Shown: in pieces, positions 26,980-36,300 of the stretch | How positions within the stretch are numbered: position 1 is the first letter of the stretch | Layout of the letters: each line of letters opens with the position of its first letter | Source of the DNA: Bacteroidota bacterium | GTDB taxonomy: Bacteria > Bacteroidota > Bacteroidia > Chitinophagales > Chitinophagaceae | NCBI GenBank assembly: GCA_016706595.1 | Contig: JADJJH010000007.1 | Span: 310,001-374,000 of the forward strand | Length of the DNA stretch: 64,000 nucleotides | Reading direction: 5' to 3' | The notes under the pieces: model-generated | What the model was told of the DNA's origin: nothing | The model's input: only the letters and a program-made list of their open reading frames with translations | The model's database searches: none | Position numbers and translations under genes: made by a program

Positions 26980-28251
26980 ATGAAAAATTCAACAACAAAT
27001 TGCAACAGCAGGTTTACATTCAGCAGGATTACATCTTTCGCAGTAATTCTATTTCTGATTATTTTTTCAATAGTAAGCAAAGCTAATCATGTTACCGGCG
27101 GATATATTACGTATTCATATGCGAGCGGCACTACGTACAATATTAAATTATCACTCTTTAGAGATTGCGATGGAATTCCATTAGGAAATTTCGCAAGTGT
27201 TTCTGTGGCAGGACCTGGACTTTCCACGAATCGTACCTTAACACGAATTTCAATTATTGATAGAACAGTTTTATGCCCGGGACAATCTTCAGATTGCACA
27301 GTTCCAAGTTCAACCGTTGAAGGAATGCAAGAGCATATTTATTCTGGCACTGTAACCATACCTGTTGGCATAGGTAATTATCAAATAGTATATGAAGAAT
27401 GTTGCCGAGCGAATAATGTTAGCAATTTAGTTCCGGTGGGAGGCATTTATTTATCGGCATTGCTACGTCATAATGCGACATTAAATAATAGTTCACCAGT
27501 ATTTTTAAATCCATCGATTCGTAAATTTTGTATTGGACAATTAGCTTCTTATTCATTAAATGCTTTTGATGCAGAAGGAGATCAATTGGTATATTCGTTA
27601 GTACCTGTGCGTAGTTTTGGTGGATCATTGGCTTCCTATGCCGGCGGATTTTCATTTAGCCAACCCATTACAGGTTCTCCGGTTGTTTTGAATTCTTCAA
27701 ACGGATTATTGACATTCACGCCATCTGTTGCTAACCAACGTGATGCCATAAGAGTTCGTGTTGAGGAATTAAGAGGTGGTATTGTGATTGGGGAAACCTT
27801 TTTTGATGTAGAAATTACAACCGGTGTTTGTACAAACAATACGCCGATATTTACTTCGGTTGCAAATCAAACTGCGCAAGTTGGTCAGCAAATATGTATT
27901 CCAATTACCATTAATGATGTTGATGGAGATTTGGTTTCGTTAAATGCAGTTTCAGGCTTATTACCTATTGGTTCTTTTGTAATAAACTCAACAGTAAATG
28001 GAACTACGCAAGCTATGTTTTGTTATACACCTACAGCTGCTGATGAAGGTCACACCTATGCTGTAACTATCAATGCAAATGACAATTCTTGTCCTGAGCC
28101 GGGTTCGGCAACACTTACTTTTAATATATCGGTACCAAGTCCTTTCGTTGTACCAACTATTTCTGAATGGGGCTTAATTATTCTTGCGCTGATTTCGTTA
28201 TCACTTGGTATGGTATTCATTTATAAGAGACAACAACAAGTAGCCGCTTAA
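26980..28251 (+). CDS. Secreted cadherin-like protein with IPTL-CTERM-like sorting tail
   Basis: The 423-residue product has an N-terminal signal peptide (hydrophobic region about 18-34, cleaved near SKAN). It is followed by a HVTGGYITYSY segment common to large Bacteroidota surface proteins with YNIKLSLFRDCDG. Residues about 290-390 look like a cadherin/Ig-like fold (IFTSVANQTAQVGQQICIPI). The C-terminus VPTISEWG, a hydrophobic helix and YKRQQQ matches the IPTL-CTERM pattern (consensus IPTLSEWG, helix, basic end), a sorting signal best known in Proteobacteria. The annotated start at 26980 (ATG) is preferred to an in-frame TTG at 26917. It is probably surface exposed; no partner sorting enzyme is in this window. 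Confidence 0.8.
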   Translation: MKNSTTNCNSRFTFSRITSFAVILFLIIFSIVSKANHVTGGYITYSYASGTTYNIKLSLFRDCDGIPLGNFASVSVAGPGLSTNRTLTRISIIDRTVLCPGQSSDCTVPSSTVEGMQEHIYSGTVTIPVGIGNYQIVYEECCRANNVSNLVPVGGIYLSALLRHNATLNNSSPVFLNPSIRKFCIGQLASYSLNAFDAEGDQLVYSLVPVRSFGGSLASYAGGFSFSQPITGSPVVLNSSNGLLTFTPSVANQRDAIRVRVEELRGGIVIGETFFDVEITTGVCTNNTPIFTSVANQTAQVGQQICIPITINDVDGDLVSLNAVSGLLPIGSFVINSTVNGTTQAMFCYTPTAADEGHTYAVTINANDNSCPEPGSATLTFNISVPSPFVVPTISEWGLIILALISLSLGMVFIYKRQQQVAA

Positions 28252-28274
28252 TTTAATCAGGTAAAATACCGAGA

Positions 28275-28295
28275 GGCAAAAGTTTGCCATAAAAA
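28275..28295 (+). terminator. Possible weak terminator after the IPTL-CTERM gene
   Basis: GGCAAA (28275-28280) pairs with TTTGCC (28283-28288), followed by an A/T-rich stretch rather than a clean T-run. It is only suggestive. Confidence 0.3.
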
Positions 28296-28432
28296 TTATT
28301 AAACTATCTGTAGTTTCGATTCGGTATGAGAGTATACTTTGTAATCATGGAAGTCGAGTGAAAGAATTCTGATGGTTCGGAAAAAATGTTTCAAATTTGT
28401 GAAAGTTTACTAGAAACCAAACAGATATTATT

Positions 28433-29398
28433 TTGAATCAAGAACAGATATTACAAGATGCTATTGAAACCATTTCGATTGAAGGGAATGCAATACAAAA
28501 ACTAAGTAGTTTATTAGATAGTTCATTTGCCAAAGCGGTGCAGGTGATTCACGAAGGTAAAGGTCGTGTAGTAATCAGTGGTATTGGCAAAAGTGCCATT
28601 GTTGCGCAAAAAATTGTGGCTACTTTTAATAGCACCGGTACACCGGCAATTTTTTTGCATGCAGCCGATGCCATACATGGTGATTTAGGCATGATGCAAG
28701 CCAATGATATTGCGATAGTTATTTCGAAAAGTGGCGAAAGTGCCGAGATAAAAGTACTTGTGCCATTAATTAAAAATTTCGGAAATCCTTTAATCGCATT
28801 TAGTGGGAACTTGAATTCATTTTTAGCAAAGGAGGCCGATTATATAGTGAATTGTACGGTAGATATAGAGGCTTGTCCGAATAATTTGGCACCAACATCA
28901 AGCACTACGGCACAAATGGTAATGGGTGATGCCTTGGCAGTTTGTTTATTAAAATTGAAAGGGTTTAGTCCGGGCGATTTTGCACGTTACCACCCCGGAG
29001 GCGCACTCGGTAAGCAATTGTATTTGCGTGTTCATGATATTAGCATGCAAAATGAAGTGCCTTTAGTATTTATACACTCGGGTATTAAGGAAGTGATTTT
29101 AGAAATATCAGGCAAACGATTGGGTTCGGCTGCTGTGTTAGATAAACATAATCAATTACAAGGAATTATAACCGATGGTGATATACGACGCATGTTAGAA
29201 AAGGATATTGCCTTTGAAAGTTTGAAGGCAAGTGATATTATGAACACAAATCCGAAAACGATAGACGCAAACGAGTTAGCGGTGAATGCTTTGGCTTTGA
29301 TGCGAGCAAATCATATTTCGCAATTGATTGTCATGGATGAAGATCGATATGCGGGCATCATTCATATTCATGATTTAATTCGAGAAGGATTGGTGTAG
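28433..29398 (+). CDS. kdsD: Arabinose-5-phosphate isomerase (KdsD/KpsF)
   Basis: KdsD converts ribulose-5-phosphate to arabinose-5-phosphate, the first step to Kdo for lipopolysaccharide. The 321-residue product has a SIS domain (GRVVISGIGKSAIVAQKIVATF to YHPGGALGK) and two CBS domains in the last 120 residues (HDISM and SDIMNTNPKTI starts). SGESAE in the SIS domain binds the sugar phosphate. No ATG lies in frame between the upstream stop at 28400-28402 and the first conserved residues, so the TTG at 28433 is taken as the start. It converges on the IS and rpoN. Confidence 0.9.
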   Translation: MNQEQILQDAIETISIEGNAIQKLSSLLDSSFAKAVQVIHEGKGRVVISGIGKSAIVAQKIVATFNSTGTPAIFLHAADAIHGDLGMMQANDIAIVISKSGESAEIKVLVPLIKNFGNPLIAFSGNLNSFLAKEADYIVNCTVDIEACPNNLAPTSSTTAQMVMGDALAVCLLKLKGFSPGDFARYHPGGALGKQLYLRVHDISMQNEVPLVFIHSGIKEVILEISGKRLGSAAVLDKHNQLQGIITDGDIRRMLEKDIAFESLKASDIMNTNPKTIDANELAVNALALMRANHISQLIVMDEDRYAGIIHIHDLIREGLV

Positions 29399-29408
29399 AG
29401 GCAATATG

Positions 29409-29426
29409 ATCCGATAGCTATTGGAT
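29409..29426. repeat. 18-bp palindrome copy (one mismatch)
   Basis: ATCCGATAGCTATtGGAT just after the kdsD stop. It differs by one base from the perfect copies at 4674-4691 and 30786-30803. Before the IS inserted, this copy and the one at 30786 lay about 110 bases apart between convergent genes. Confidence 0.7.
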
Positions 29427-29456
29427 GAGAATAATTCGCTTATAAAATGAGATTGA

Positions 29457-29464
29457 CTTAAAAA
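29457..29464. repeat. Target site duplication of the IS, left copy
   Basis: CTTAAAAA directly precedes the left inverted repeat and is repeated exactly at 30730-30737 after the right one. Eight bases is the usual IS256-family duplication. Confidence 0.85.
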
Positions 29465-29510
29465 GGTAATGTACTGAAAAATAGTTGGTGGAAATTTTCA
29501 AAAGATAGAT

Positions 29511-29622
29511 TATACTTGGTCGTTAATCTGAAGAGGACGTAAGCTCTGGTGGAGATCAACTTACTAGCAATAAGATTAATGCTTATACAGAAAATAGGGT
29601 GTCTTTCGGGCACCCTTTTTTT
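29511..29622 (+). ncRNA. Candidate structured RNA inside the IS tail
   Basis: A TATACTTG box (29511-29518, one mismatch to TAnnTTTG) has a TTGG 22 bases upstream. From about 29523 a closed fold is possible: TTAATCT (29523-29529) pairs with AGATTAA (29573-29579); inside, GTAAG pairs with CTTAC and CTC with GAG. It ends in a GC hairpin with seven Ts at 29597-29622. The region lies on the plus strand, convergent with the transposase. It may instead be only the bidirectional terminator of the transposase. No known RNA family was recognised. Confidence 0.35.
29597..29622 (+). terminator. Intrinsic terminator in the IS 3' region
   Basis: GGGTGTC (29597-29603) pairs with GGCACCC (29609-29615) around a TTTCG loop, followed by seven Ts. 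On the opposite strand the hairpin is followed by TATTTTC, so it could also stop transposase transcription. Confidence 0.75.
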
Positions 29623-29656
29623 AATGTTTTCTGGTAAGCAATATGGCTAAGAAAAC

Positions 29657-30629
29657 TCACCTTTTGTTTGAAAAATAGATGTACCACTTAATGAAATTGA
29701 TACGGTTTTTCATTGTTAATCCTCTGTGTAAGTCTAAATGATTTTTAAGATGGCTAAAATACCCTTCAATGCCATTTGTAGTTTTAGGGATTTTACTATT
29801 CATCAAATAATGAAACATATTTGGCAAGGCTCTATTAATTGTTTGATACGATCGTCTTAGTAATTTATGTGTGTACCAAAATCGATTTGATTCAGGTCGA
29901 AAGGTCTTTTCATTAACGTAGTCTTTATGCCTTGCATACCAGGATTTGAACTCATTAATCCAATAGATTTTGTCATTATCCGTACGGATTTTTAATAGCA
30001 AAAGAACATGTTTTCGAAGTTCTTGCCCTGCTATGTGCTTTGGGTATTGAGAGCCAGAGTAGGCACATACGCTGGATATGAACAAGACAGCGTTGTGTTT
30101 TTTACTTCAGGCAAAGAAGCTTTTATGGCTTTCAATATACTTTTGTGACCATCAGTGGTAATACTCTCAATTTGAATGCCAAGCTTGATTAAATTGAGTA
30201 AATCTTCTTTGATTTCTTCATAGTGCTCACCATCAGTAAAGCGGATAAGTTGAGTGTATCCATCTGTATTATCTTGGTAGGCCACTAAACAAAATTGCTT
30301 AAAATAGGTGGCGTCCATTCTTAAATTCACGCCTTCTCTTTGTATTATTCGCAACGTAGGCGAACTATCCAACAGCTTATAAAATGTACGTTGTAAAGTG
30401 TCCTTTGAATAGCCACTATCACGTGTAAGGGTTTTAAAAGTCTGTCTTTCTATAATCCACTTCCTAAACCAAACAAATCGATTCTTGATGGTTTGTTCCT
30501 TGCGATTTTCAGTGAACAATATCCCGCAATTCTTGCACTTGAATCGCTGCTTACCTTGTTGATTGCCCCACCGAATGCTGTCCAAAAAACCACAAGCCCA
30601 GCATCGTTTTTTTTAATTGATTTTGACAT
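29657..30629 (-). pseudogene. IS256-family transposase (zinc-ribbon variant), frameshifted
   Basis: Start ATG is at 30629. An N-terminal zinc ribbon (CWACG, then CKNCG) is followed by the DDE core: LRMDATYF (first Asp), ITTDGHKS (second Asp) and TNGIEGYFSH (Glu). At least three frame breaks exist: an 8-A run near 30613 where the second IS copy has 6 As; a shift after LPEV near 30100, where the expected CLVHIQRMCLLWL lies in another frame; and a further shift before YPKHIAGQELRK near 30060. Neither remaining fragment can give a full enzyme. This copy is therefore inactive unless supplied in trans. Confidence 0.88.
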
Positions 30630-30635
30630 AGAAAA

Positions 30636-30665
30636 AAGTTTGATGAAATGCGTTTCATCAAACTT
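30636..30665 (-). promoter_or_regulatory. Hairpin before the transposase start
   Basis: A perfect 13-bp stem AAGTTTGATGAAA/TTTCATCAAACTT with a 4-nt loop is followed, in the sense of transposase transcription, by TTTTTTC and the ATG. The same hairpin is intact in the decayed copy at 58059-58088. It has the form of an intrinsic terminator and could block transcription reading in from outside. Confidence 0.65.
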
Positions 30666-30785
30666 ACTGCAAACCCTTTGATACCAACAATTACAACGGA
30701 ATTTACCAACTATTTTTCAGTATTATGCCCTTAAAAACAAAGTATAGAATTGTGGCCACACATTGACGAATTCACTAATTGTCAC

Positions 30786-30803
30786 ATCCGATAGCTATCG
30801 GAT
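30786..30803. repeat. 18-bp perfect palindrome ATCCGATAGCTATCGGAT
   Basis: A perfect copy of the palindrome also at 4674-4691, here 15 bases past the rpoN stop. Its place between convergent genes suits a bidirectional terminator or a protein-binding site, but no T-run follows. Confidence 0.7.
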
Positions 30804-30818
30804 CAAATTAGCATATTC

Positions 30819-32324
30819 CTAAATCTCCTTCCTCAATCTTGCCACCGGAATATTTAATTGTTCGCGATATTTTGCCACTGTACGGCGGGCGATATTATAG
30901 CCTTTTTCATTCATCATTTCGGTGAGTTTTTCATCGGCTAAAGGTTGACGTTTATCTTCGCCTTGTATCATTTCGTTGAGCACCATTTTTACTTCGCGAG
31001 TTGAGACTTCTTCACCGCTATCGGTTGATAAGGATTCGGAGAAAAAATATTTTAATTTAAAAGTGCCGAATTCGGTTTGTACATATTTACTATTTACAAC
31101 ACTTGATATAGTTGAGATATCGAGACCGGTTCGATCAGCAACGTCTTTCAATATCATGGGGCGCATATGGGTTTCATCACCCGTTAAAAAAAAGTCTTCT
31201 TGCAAATGCATAATGGTATTCATGGTTTGCAATAAAGTTTCTTGACGTTGTTTTACGGCATCGATGAACCACTTCGCTGAATCTATTTTTTGCTTGATAA
31301 ACAAGACGGCTTCTTTTTGACGAGTGTCTTTTTTTTCACCACGATCATAATCTTTCAGCATCTCACGAAAACTGCTCGATACCCTCAATTCGGGCGCATT
31401 ACGTTGGTTGAGTTGTAATTCTAATTCGCCATTTTGTTGAACGATATAAAAATCGGGAATAATATAAGTATCTGTTTTCGCTTGCGATGTAAATAAGGCG
31501 CCTGGTTTAGGATTTAGTTTAATGATGATTTGAATCAAGGCTTTCAGTTGTTCGTCGTTTAAACTTAAGGAGCGACTAATTTTTTCGTAATGCTTTTTTG
31601 TAAACTCATCAAAATACTTGTCGAGCATTTTAATGGCTAATACATGTTCAGGCGTTTTTTCTTTACGATATAATTGTAATAATAAGCATTCTTTTAAATC
31701 GGCGGCAGCTACACCAGCCGGTTCAAAATCTTTAATCATCGCCAATAAAGAATGTAATTCTTTTTCATTGGTTTGTATATTTTGGCGGAATGCCAAATCG
31801 TCTATGATCGATGGAATATCCCTTCGTAAATAGCCGTCATCTTCGATGCTACCAATAAGGAACTCAGCAATTTTATGTTGTTTTTCTTCAAGCGATAAAA
31901 GGTTCACTTGCGCTAACAGATGTTCGTAAAAGCTGGTTTCGGATTTAGGTTGAAAATGCGAAAATTTATCATCTTCATCGCTTTGGTATATATCTTTCTG
32001 AAAATTATAATCGGCATCTTCATCATCGCCTTCTTTTACATATTCTGAGATGTCTATTTTTTCGTAGGTATCGCCATCCTCTTCGGTGATATAGTCGTCG
32101 TTATCATCGGTTTGTAATTCTTGCGTAATTTCTTCGTTTGTTTTTTCATCCAGTGTACGATCTTCTTGATTTTCAGTATCTAATTCAAGGGCTGGGTTTT
32201 CTTCAATTTCTTCGAGTATACGTTCATCTAAATAGGCAGTAGGTACCTGTAACAATTTCATGAGTTGAATTTGTTGAGGCGATAATTTTTGTAATAATCT
32301 TTGCTGTTGCGAAAGCCTTTGCAT
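30819..32324 (-). CDS. rpoN: RNA polymerase sigma-54 factor
   Basis: RpoN directs RNA polymerase to -24/-12 promoters that need an AAA+ activator. The 501-residue product has region I (QQQRLLQKLSPQQIQLMKLLQ), an acidic region II (about 60-130, many Asp and Glu), a core-binding region with a GVAAADLKECLLLQL segment, and the RpoN box ARRTVAKYREQLNIP near residue 485. It is monocistronic, with an exact TACTTTTG box on the minus strand at 32342-32349. No activator or obvious -24/-12 promoter is seen in the window. Confidence 0.95.
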   Translation of the reverse strand: MQRLSQQQRLLQKLSPQQIQLMKLLQVPTAYLDERILEEIEENPALELDTENQEDRTLDEKTNEEITQELQTDDNDDYITEEDGDTYEKIDISEYVKEGDDEDADYNFQKDIYQSDEDDKFSHFQPKSETSFYEHLLAQVNLLSLEEKQHKIAEFLIGSIEDDGYLRRDIPSIIDDLAFRQNIQTNEKELHSLLAMIKDFEPAGVAAADLKECLLLQLYRKEKTPEHVLAIKMLDKYFDEFTKKHYEKISRSLSLNDEQLKALIQIIIKLNPKPGALFTSQAKTDTYIIPDFYIVQQNGELELQLNQRNAPELRVSSSFREMLKDYDRGEKKDTRQKEAVLFIKQKIDSAKWFIDAVKQRQETLLQTMNTIMHLQEDFFLTGDETHMRPMILKDVADRTGLDISTISSVVNSKYVQTEFGTFKLKYFFSESLSTDSGEEVSTREVKMVLNEMIQGEDKRQPLADEKLTEMMNEKGYNIARRTVAKYREQLNIPVARLRKEI

Positions 32325-32341
32325 ACCTATCTACTTGCACG

Positions 32342-32349
32342 CAAAAGTA
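32342..32349 (-). promoter_or_regulatory. -7 promoter box (TACTTTTG) for rpoN
   Basis: Exact TAnnTTTG match on the minus strand, 17 bases before the start codon, giving a short leader. Confidence 0.45.
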
Positions 32350-32399
32350 AAAAGTGAGGAGGATAAAAAAACATTTAATTGCCTTAAATAATGATTACA

Positions 32400-32535
32400 T
32401 TTTTTGAATCTAAAATAGAAAATCTAAAATTCAAAATTCAAAGGGGATTCAACACATGAGTACAATTTCAAAGCATCTAATTCTTGGCATCTAACATCTA
32501 GTCTAGAACAATTTGCGAACCTCGAACTCCGGACC
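32400..32535. repeat. Phrase-like spacer repeats downstream of the NfuA-like gene
   Basis: Variants of aaaatctaaaattc, gcatctaac and gcgaacctcgaactcc follow each other without coding capacity. The last phrase resembles the ccgaacccc block at 4795-4822. Confidence 0.5.
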
Positions 32536-32543
32536 TCGAGCAA

Positions 32544-33137
32544 CTACACCGCTTCCGCAACCACTTCCTTCACCTCCGGAATCATACGTTTCATCATGCC
32601 TTCGATACCCGATTTTAAAGTAATCATCGATGAAGGGCAGCCACTGCATGATCCTTGTAAGGATAAAGCTACTGTTCCATTATCGTAACTTTTAAATGAT
32701 ATAGCACCTCCATCCATTTCAACAGCAGGTTTTACATAATTCTCAAGCAGCTCTTTAATTCGTTTTACCACATCGCTATCATCAGCACTACTTGTGATGG
32801 CAGCTTCGGTTTGTGCTTTCAATTCTTCTTCATGAATAATTGTTTTTCCTTCTTCCAAATATTCTTTTAAAAAATCACGCATACTCGGAATCACATCGTT
32901 CCAATCGGTATCAGGAGTTTTGGTAAGGGTAATGAAATTACTGGCGATAAAAACACCTTTCACAAATGGAAATCCAAATAACTCTTTGGCGAGTGGCGAT
33001 GGAGATGCCGAATCTTCAGATTGAAAATCGATACTCTTACTTGGATATAATAATTTATTGGCTACAAATTTCATCGTTTCCGGATTGGGCGTCATCTCGG
33101 TATATATGCTTACAATGGGGTTACCTGTCTTCAACAT
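32544..33137 (-). CDS. NifU-like Fe-S scaffold/carrier (NfuA type)
   Basis: The 197-residue product joins an N-terminal Nfu domain (YTEMTPNPETMKFVANKLL, PLAKELFGFPFVKGVFI) to a C-terminal NifU-like domain with the cluster-binding pair in CSGCPSS. Such proteins carry 4Fe-4S clusters to targets. It lacks an upstream IscU-type domain, so it is a carrier rather than the main scaffold. The frame is open to 33185, but MLKTGNPIVSIYTEMTP at 33137 fits the family start and has a TACTTTTG box 21 bases upstream. Confidence 0.9.
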   Translation of the reverse strand: MLKTGNPIVSIYTEMTPNPETMKFVANKLLYPSKSIDFQSEDSASPSPLAKELFGFPFVKGVFIASNFITLTKTPDTDWNDVIPSMRDFLKEYLEEGKTIIHEEELKAQTEAAITSSADDSDVVKRIKELLENYVKPAVEMDGGAISFKSYDNGTVALSLQGSCSGCPSSMITLKSGIEGMMKRMIPEVKEVVAEAV

Positions 33138-33158
33138 GAGCAATCTTATTTTGAACGA

Positions 33159-33166
33159 CAAAAGTA
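33159..33166 (-). promoter_or_regulatory. -7 promoter box (TACTTTTG) for the NfuA-like gene
   Basis: Exact TAnnTTTG match; its position rules out the longer start at 33185. Confidence 0.45.
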
Positions 33167-33335
33167 AGGAGAATTCAGATAGCAAATTCGGGTTCTAACC
33201 TATCATATTATTTTTTCGTCTAAGGAAAGTGTTTTATTAAAGTTAATTTTTCTAAATTTACCTAAATTACAATCTTAATTCATTGCCTCGAATCACCTTA
33301 GTATAGTTCACAATTCGCCCAAATTTGTATATCAT

Positions 33336-36300
33336 ATGAAGTTTATTAATACTCTTTTTTTGTTGATGTTAAGTCCGGTAATGGTCTTTTGTCAGCAAAG
33401 CAGCTCATCCTCATTAGAGTTTATCGAAAATCAAGGACAGTGGGATGCTCCATTTAAATACAAAGCAAGCAGTCCGCAAGGCAATATCTTTTTGAAAAGC
33501 AATGGCTTACGAATTTCACTTTCCGATGCAAGTAATATAGCTTATTTGCATGGCGTGCATCACGGTCAGCCGCCCACCGAAAAATTATTTAAATATCATG
33601 CCTTCGACATTTTGTTTCAAGACTGTAATGAACAGGTTAGCATGAGCAATCAAAAACCACAAAAAAGGTACTACAATTATTACTATGGTTCCAATCCTGC
33701 CAAGTGGAAATCAGGTATACATCCTGCCTTGGCAGTTGATTACCATAATTTGTATAATGGTATTGATGCGCATTTATACAGTGAAAATGGTAATCCTAAA
33801 TATGAATTTTATGTAGCACCCAATGCAAGTACCGATCAAATTAAATTGAAATATGATGGTGTAGATAAATTGTCTATTTCAAATGATAGTTTAATTATTC
33901 AGACTTCATTAGGCTTATTGAAAGAACCTGTGCCGTATTGTTATCAATATATAGATGATAAAAAGGTTGAAGTAAAATGTAAGTATGCACTAGATGGCAA
34001 TATGGTTAGTTTTAAATTCCCGAAGGGCTATAATAAAAACTATCAACTCATCATTGATCCGGTAATTGTATTTTGTTCCTTCACCGGTTCAACCGCCGAT
34101 AATTGGGGATTTACAGCAACCAACGATACAACCGGTGAATTTTATGCGGGTGGTATAGTAGTAAACGATCAACCGGGTTTGTCAACTGTCCTTACCGGAA
34201 GTTATCCTGTTACAGTAGGTGCCATTCAAATTAACTATGGCGGTGGAAATAATCCAGGCGTAGGAACCGGCATTGTACCAACAGATGTAAGTGTAAGTAA
34301 ATTTGACGCTACCGGTGCTACCTTATTGTATGCTACTTATTTTGGTGGAACAGATAATGAACAACCTCACAGTATGATTGTTGATCATGCAGGAAACCTA
34401 ATCATAGCCGGAAGAACTTTTTCTCCTTCACCGGCCCCACCACTTGCCTCCTTTCCGCTTACAGCAGGATGTTACGATAATTCGTACAATGGCGCAGGCG
34501 ATATTTTTGTAGCGAAGTTTAATTCAACCGGAACTGTTTTATTGGGTTCAACTTATGTTGGAGGAAGTGGTGAAGATGGTGTGAATACCCACTTATCGGA
34601 ATTATTGATTGGCGGACTCAAACATAATTATGCCGATGATGCCAGAAGTGAAGTAATTGTTGATTTGAACAATAATGTATATGTAACAGCAAGTACTAAA
34701 TCAACCAATTTCCCAACCACATTAAATGCGATTCAGCCCGCATTGGGCGGATTACAAGATGCAGTTGTTTTTGAATTAAATCCAAATCTTACGAATTTAT
34801 TATGGAGTACGTATTTAGGTGGAACTGCTAATGATGCAGGTTACGTTTTGGCCATCAATAAATTTAATCAAAACGAATTATTTGTTGCCGGTGGAACCGA
34901 AAGCACTGGCTTCCCAAGTACAGCAGGTACTTTACATTCCACCTATCAAGGGGGTACTGCCGACGGATTTTTATTGAAATTCAATACCGTTTCAAAAGCA
35001 TTAATGGCGGGAACATTTATTGGAACAAATCAGTACGACCAAGTTTTTGGTGTACAAACCGATGATAGTAATCATGTATTTATTGTAGGACAAACCATGG
35101 GGGCTTATCCGGTTACACCTGGTGTTTTCTCGGTGCCTAATTCAAGTCAATTTATTACCAAATTGGATGTAAATCTTACCTCTATTTTAGTCTCTACGGT
35201 TTTTGGAACCGGCACCTTGGCAACTACCGATATCGCTATTAATGCATTTCTGGTAGACAAATGCCAAAATATTTATGTATCAGGATGGGGAGGTCCAATC
35301 ATCGGAGGTAATCCGGGATCAACCATTGGGTTACCGCTCATGAATCCATTACAAGCCACAACTGATGGTAGCGATTATTATTTTATAGTATTAAGTAAAA
35401 ATATGTTGAGTCAAGTGTATGGCTCGTTTTTTGGACAAAATGGTGGCGGCGGCGAGCATGTAGATGGCGGTACCAGTAGGTTCGATGAAGATGGAGTGAT
35501 TTACCAAGCTATCTGTTCGGCATGCGGCGGTGGTACGCAAAATTTTCCGGTTACCCCAGGTGCTTATTCAACCACTAAGGCAACAACCACTAATTGTAAT
35601 TTCGGAGCATTAAAAATAGCCTTCGATTTCCAAAACCCAGATGCCGATGCCATCGCTTCGGGTAATACTACCGGTTGCGCACCTTTTACCGTACAGTTTT
35701 TAAATAACAGCACCAGTGCTGTAAATTATGTTTGGAATTTTGGCGATGGTTCTCCACCAACCTCTACTATAAATCCATCACATACTTTTGTAAATGCCGG
35801 TGTATATGTAGTAACATTGTATGCTTCGAACCCCAATGGTTGTACTTTTAGTATAGATAGTACAACCCTTATCATTACAGTAAAAGATGATTCGATTAAT
35901 GCTAATTTCAATTTTGTTAAAGTAGATTCATGCGGACCTTATACAGCTAATTTTGTAAATCTTAGCACAAACACCGGAAGCGGGGCCACTACAAATTATG
36001 TTTGGGATTTTGGTGATGGATCTTCTGTACATAATGGACCCAATCCACCGATGCACAATTATCCTGCGGCTGCAACGTATACTATAACACTTACCATGAC
36101 TGATACAAATGCATGTAATAGTCCTTCAGTGATAACTAAAGTAATAGATTTTAATACCAGTATTGTCATCGCCGCATTTGATATGCCAGATAGTGTTTGT
36201 ATGCCAGCGGTGGTGAACTTTATCGATCAATCCACTAATGTAACTACTTATAATTGGGACTTTGGCGATGGTAGTTCTTCTGCATCATCAAATCCTACTC

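Larger units (their letters stand above)
29465..30729 (-). mobile_element. IS256-like insertion sequence (1265 bp)
   Basis: The ends carry inverted repeats: TACTGAAAAATAGTTGGT at 29472-29489 and its exact complement at 30705-30722, with weaker matches out to GG/CC at the very tips. An 8-bp direct repeat CTTAAAAA flanks the element. It encodes a zinc-ribbon transposase on the minus strand, broken by frameshifts, and about 190 bp of non-coding sequence beyond the transposase stop. A decayed second copy lies at 57995-58716 in the opposite orientation. The insertion separates kdsD from rpoN and does not break a host gene. Confidence 0.92.
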
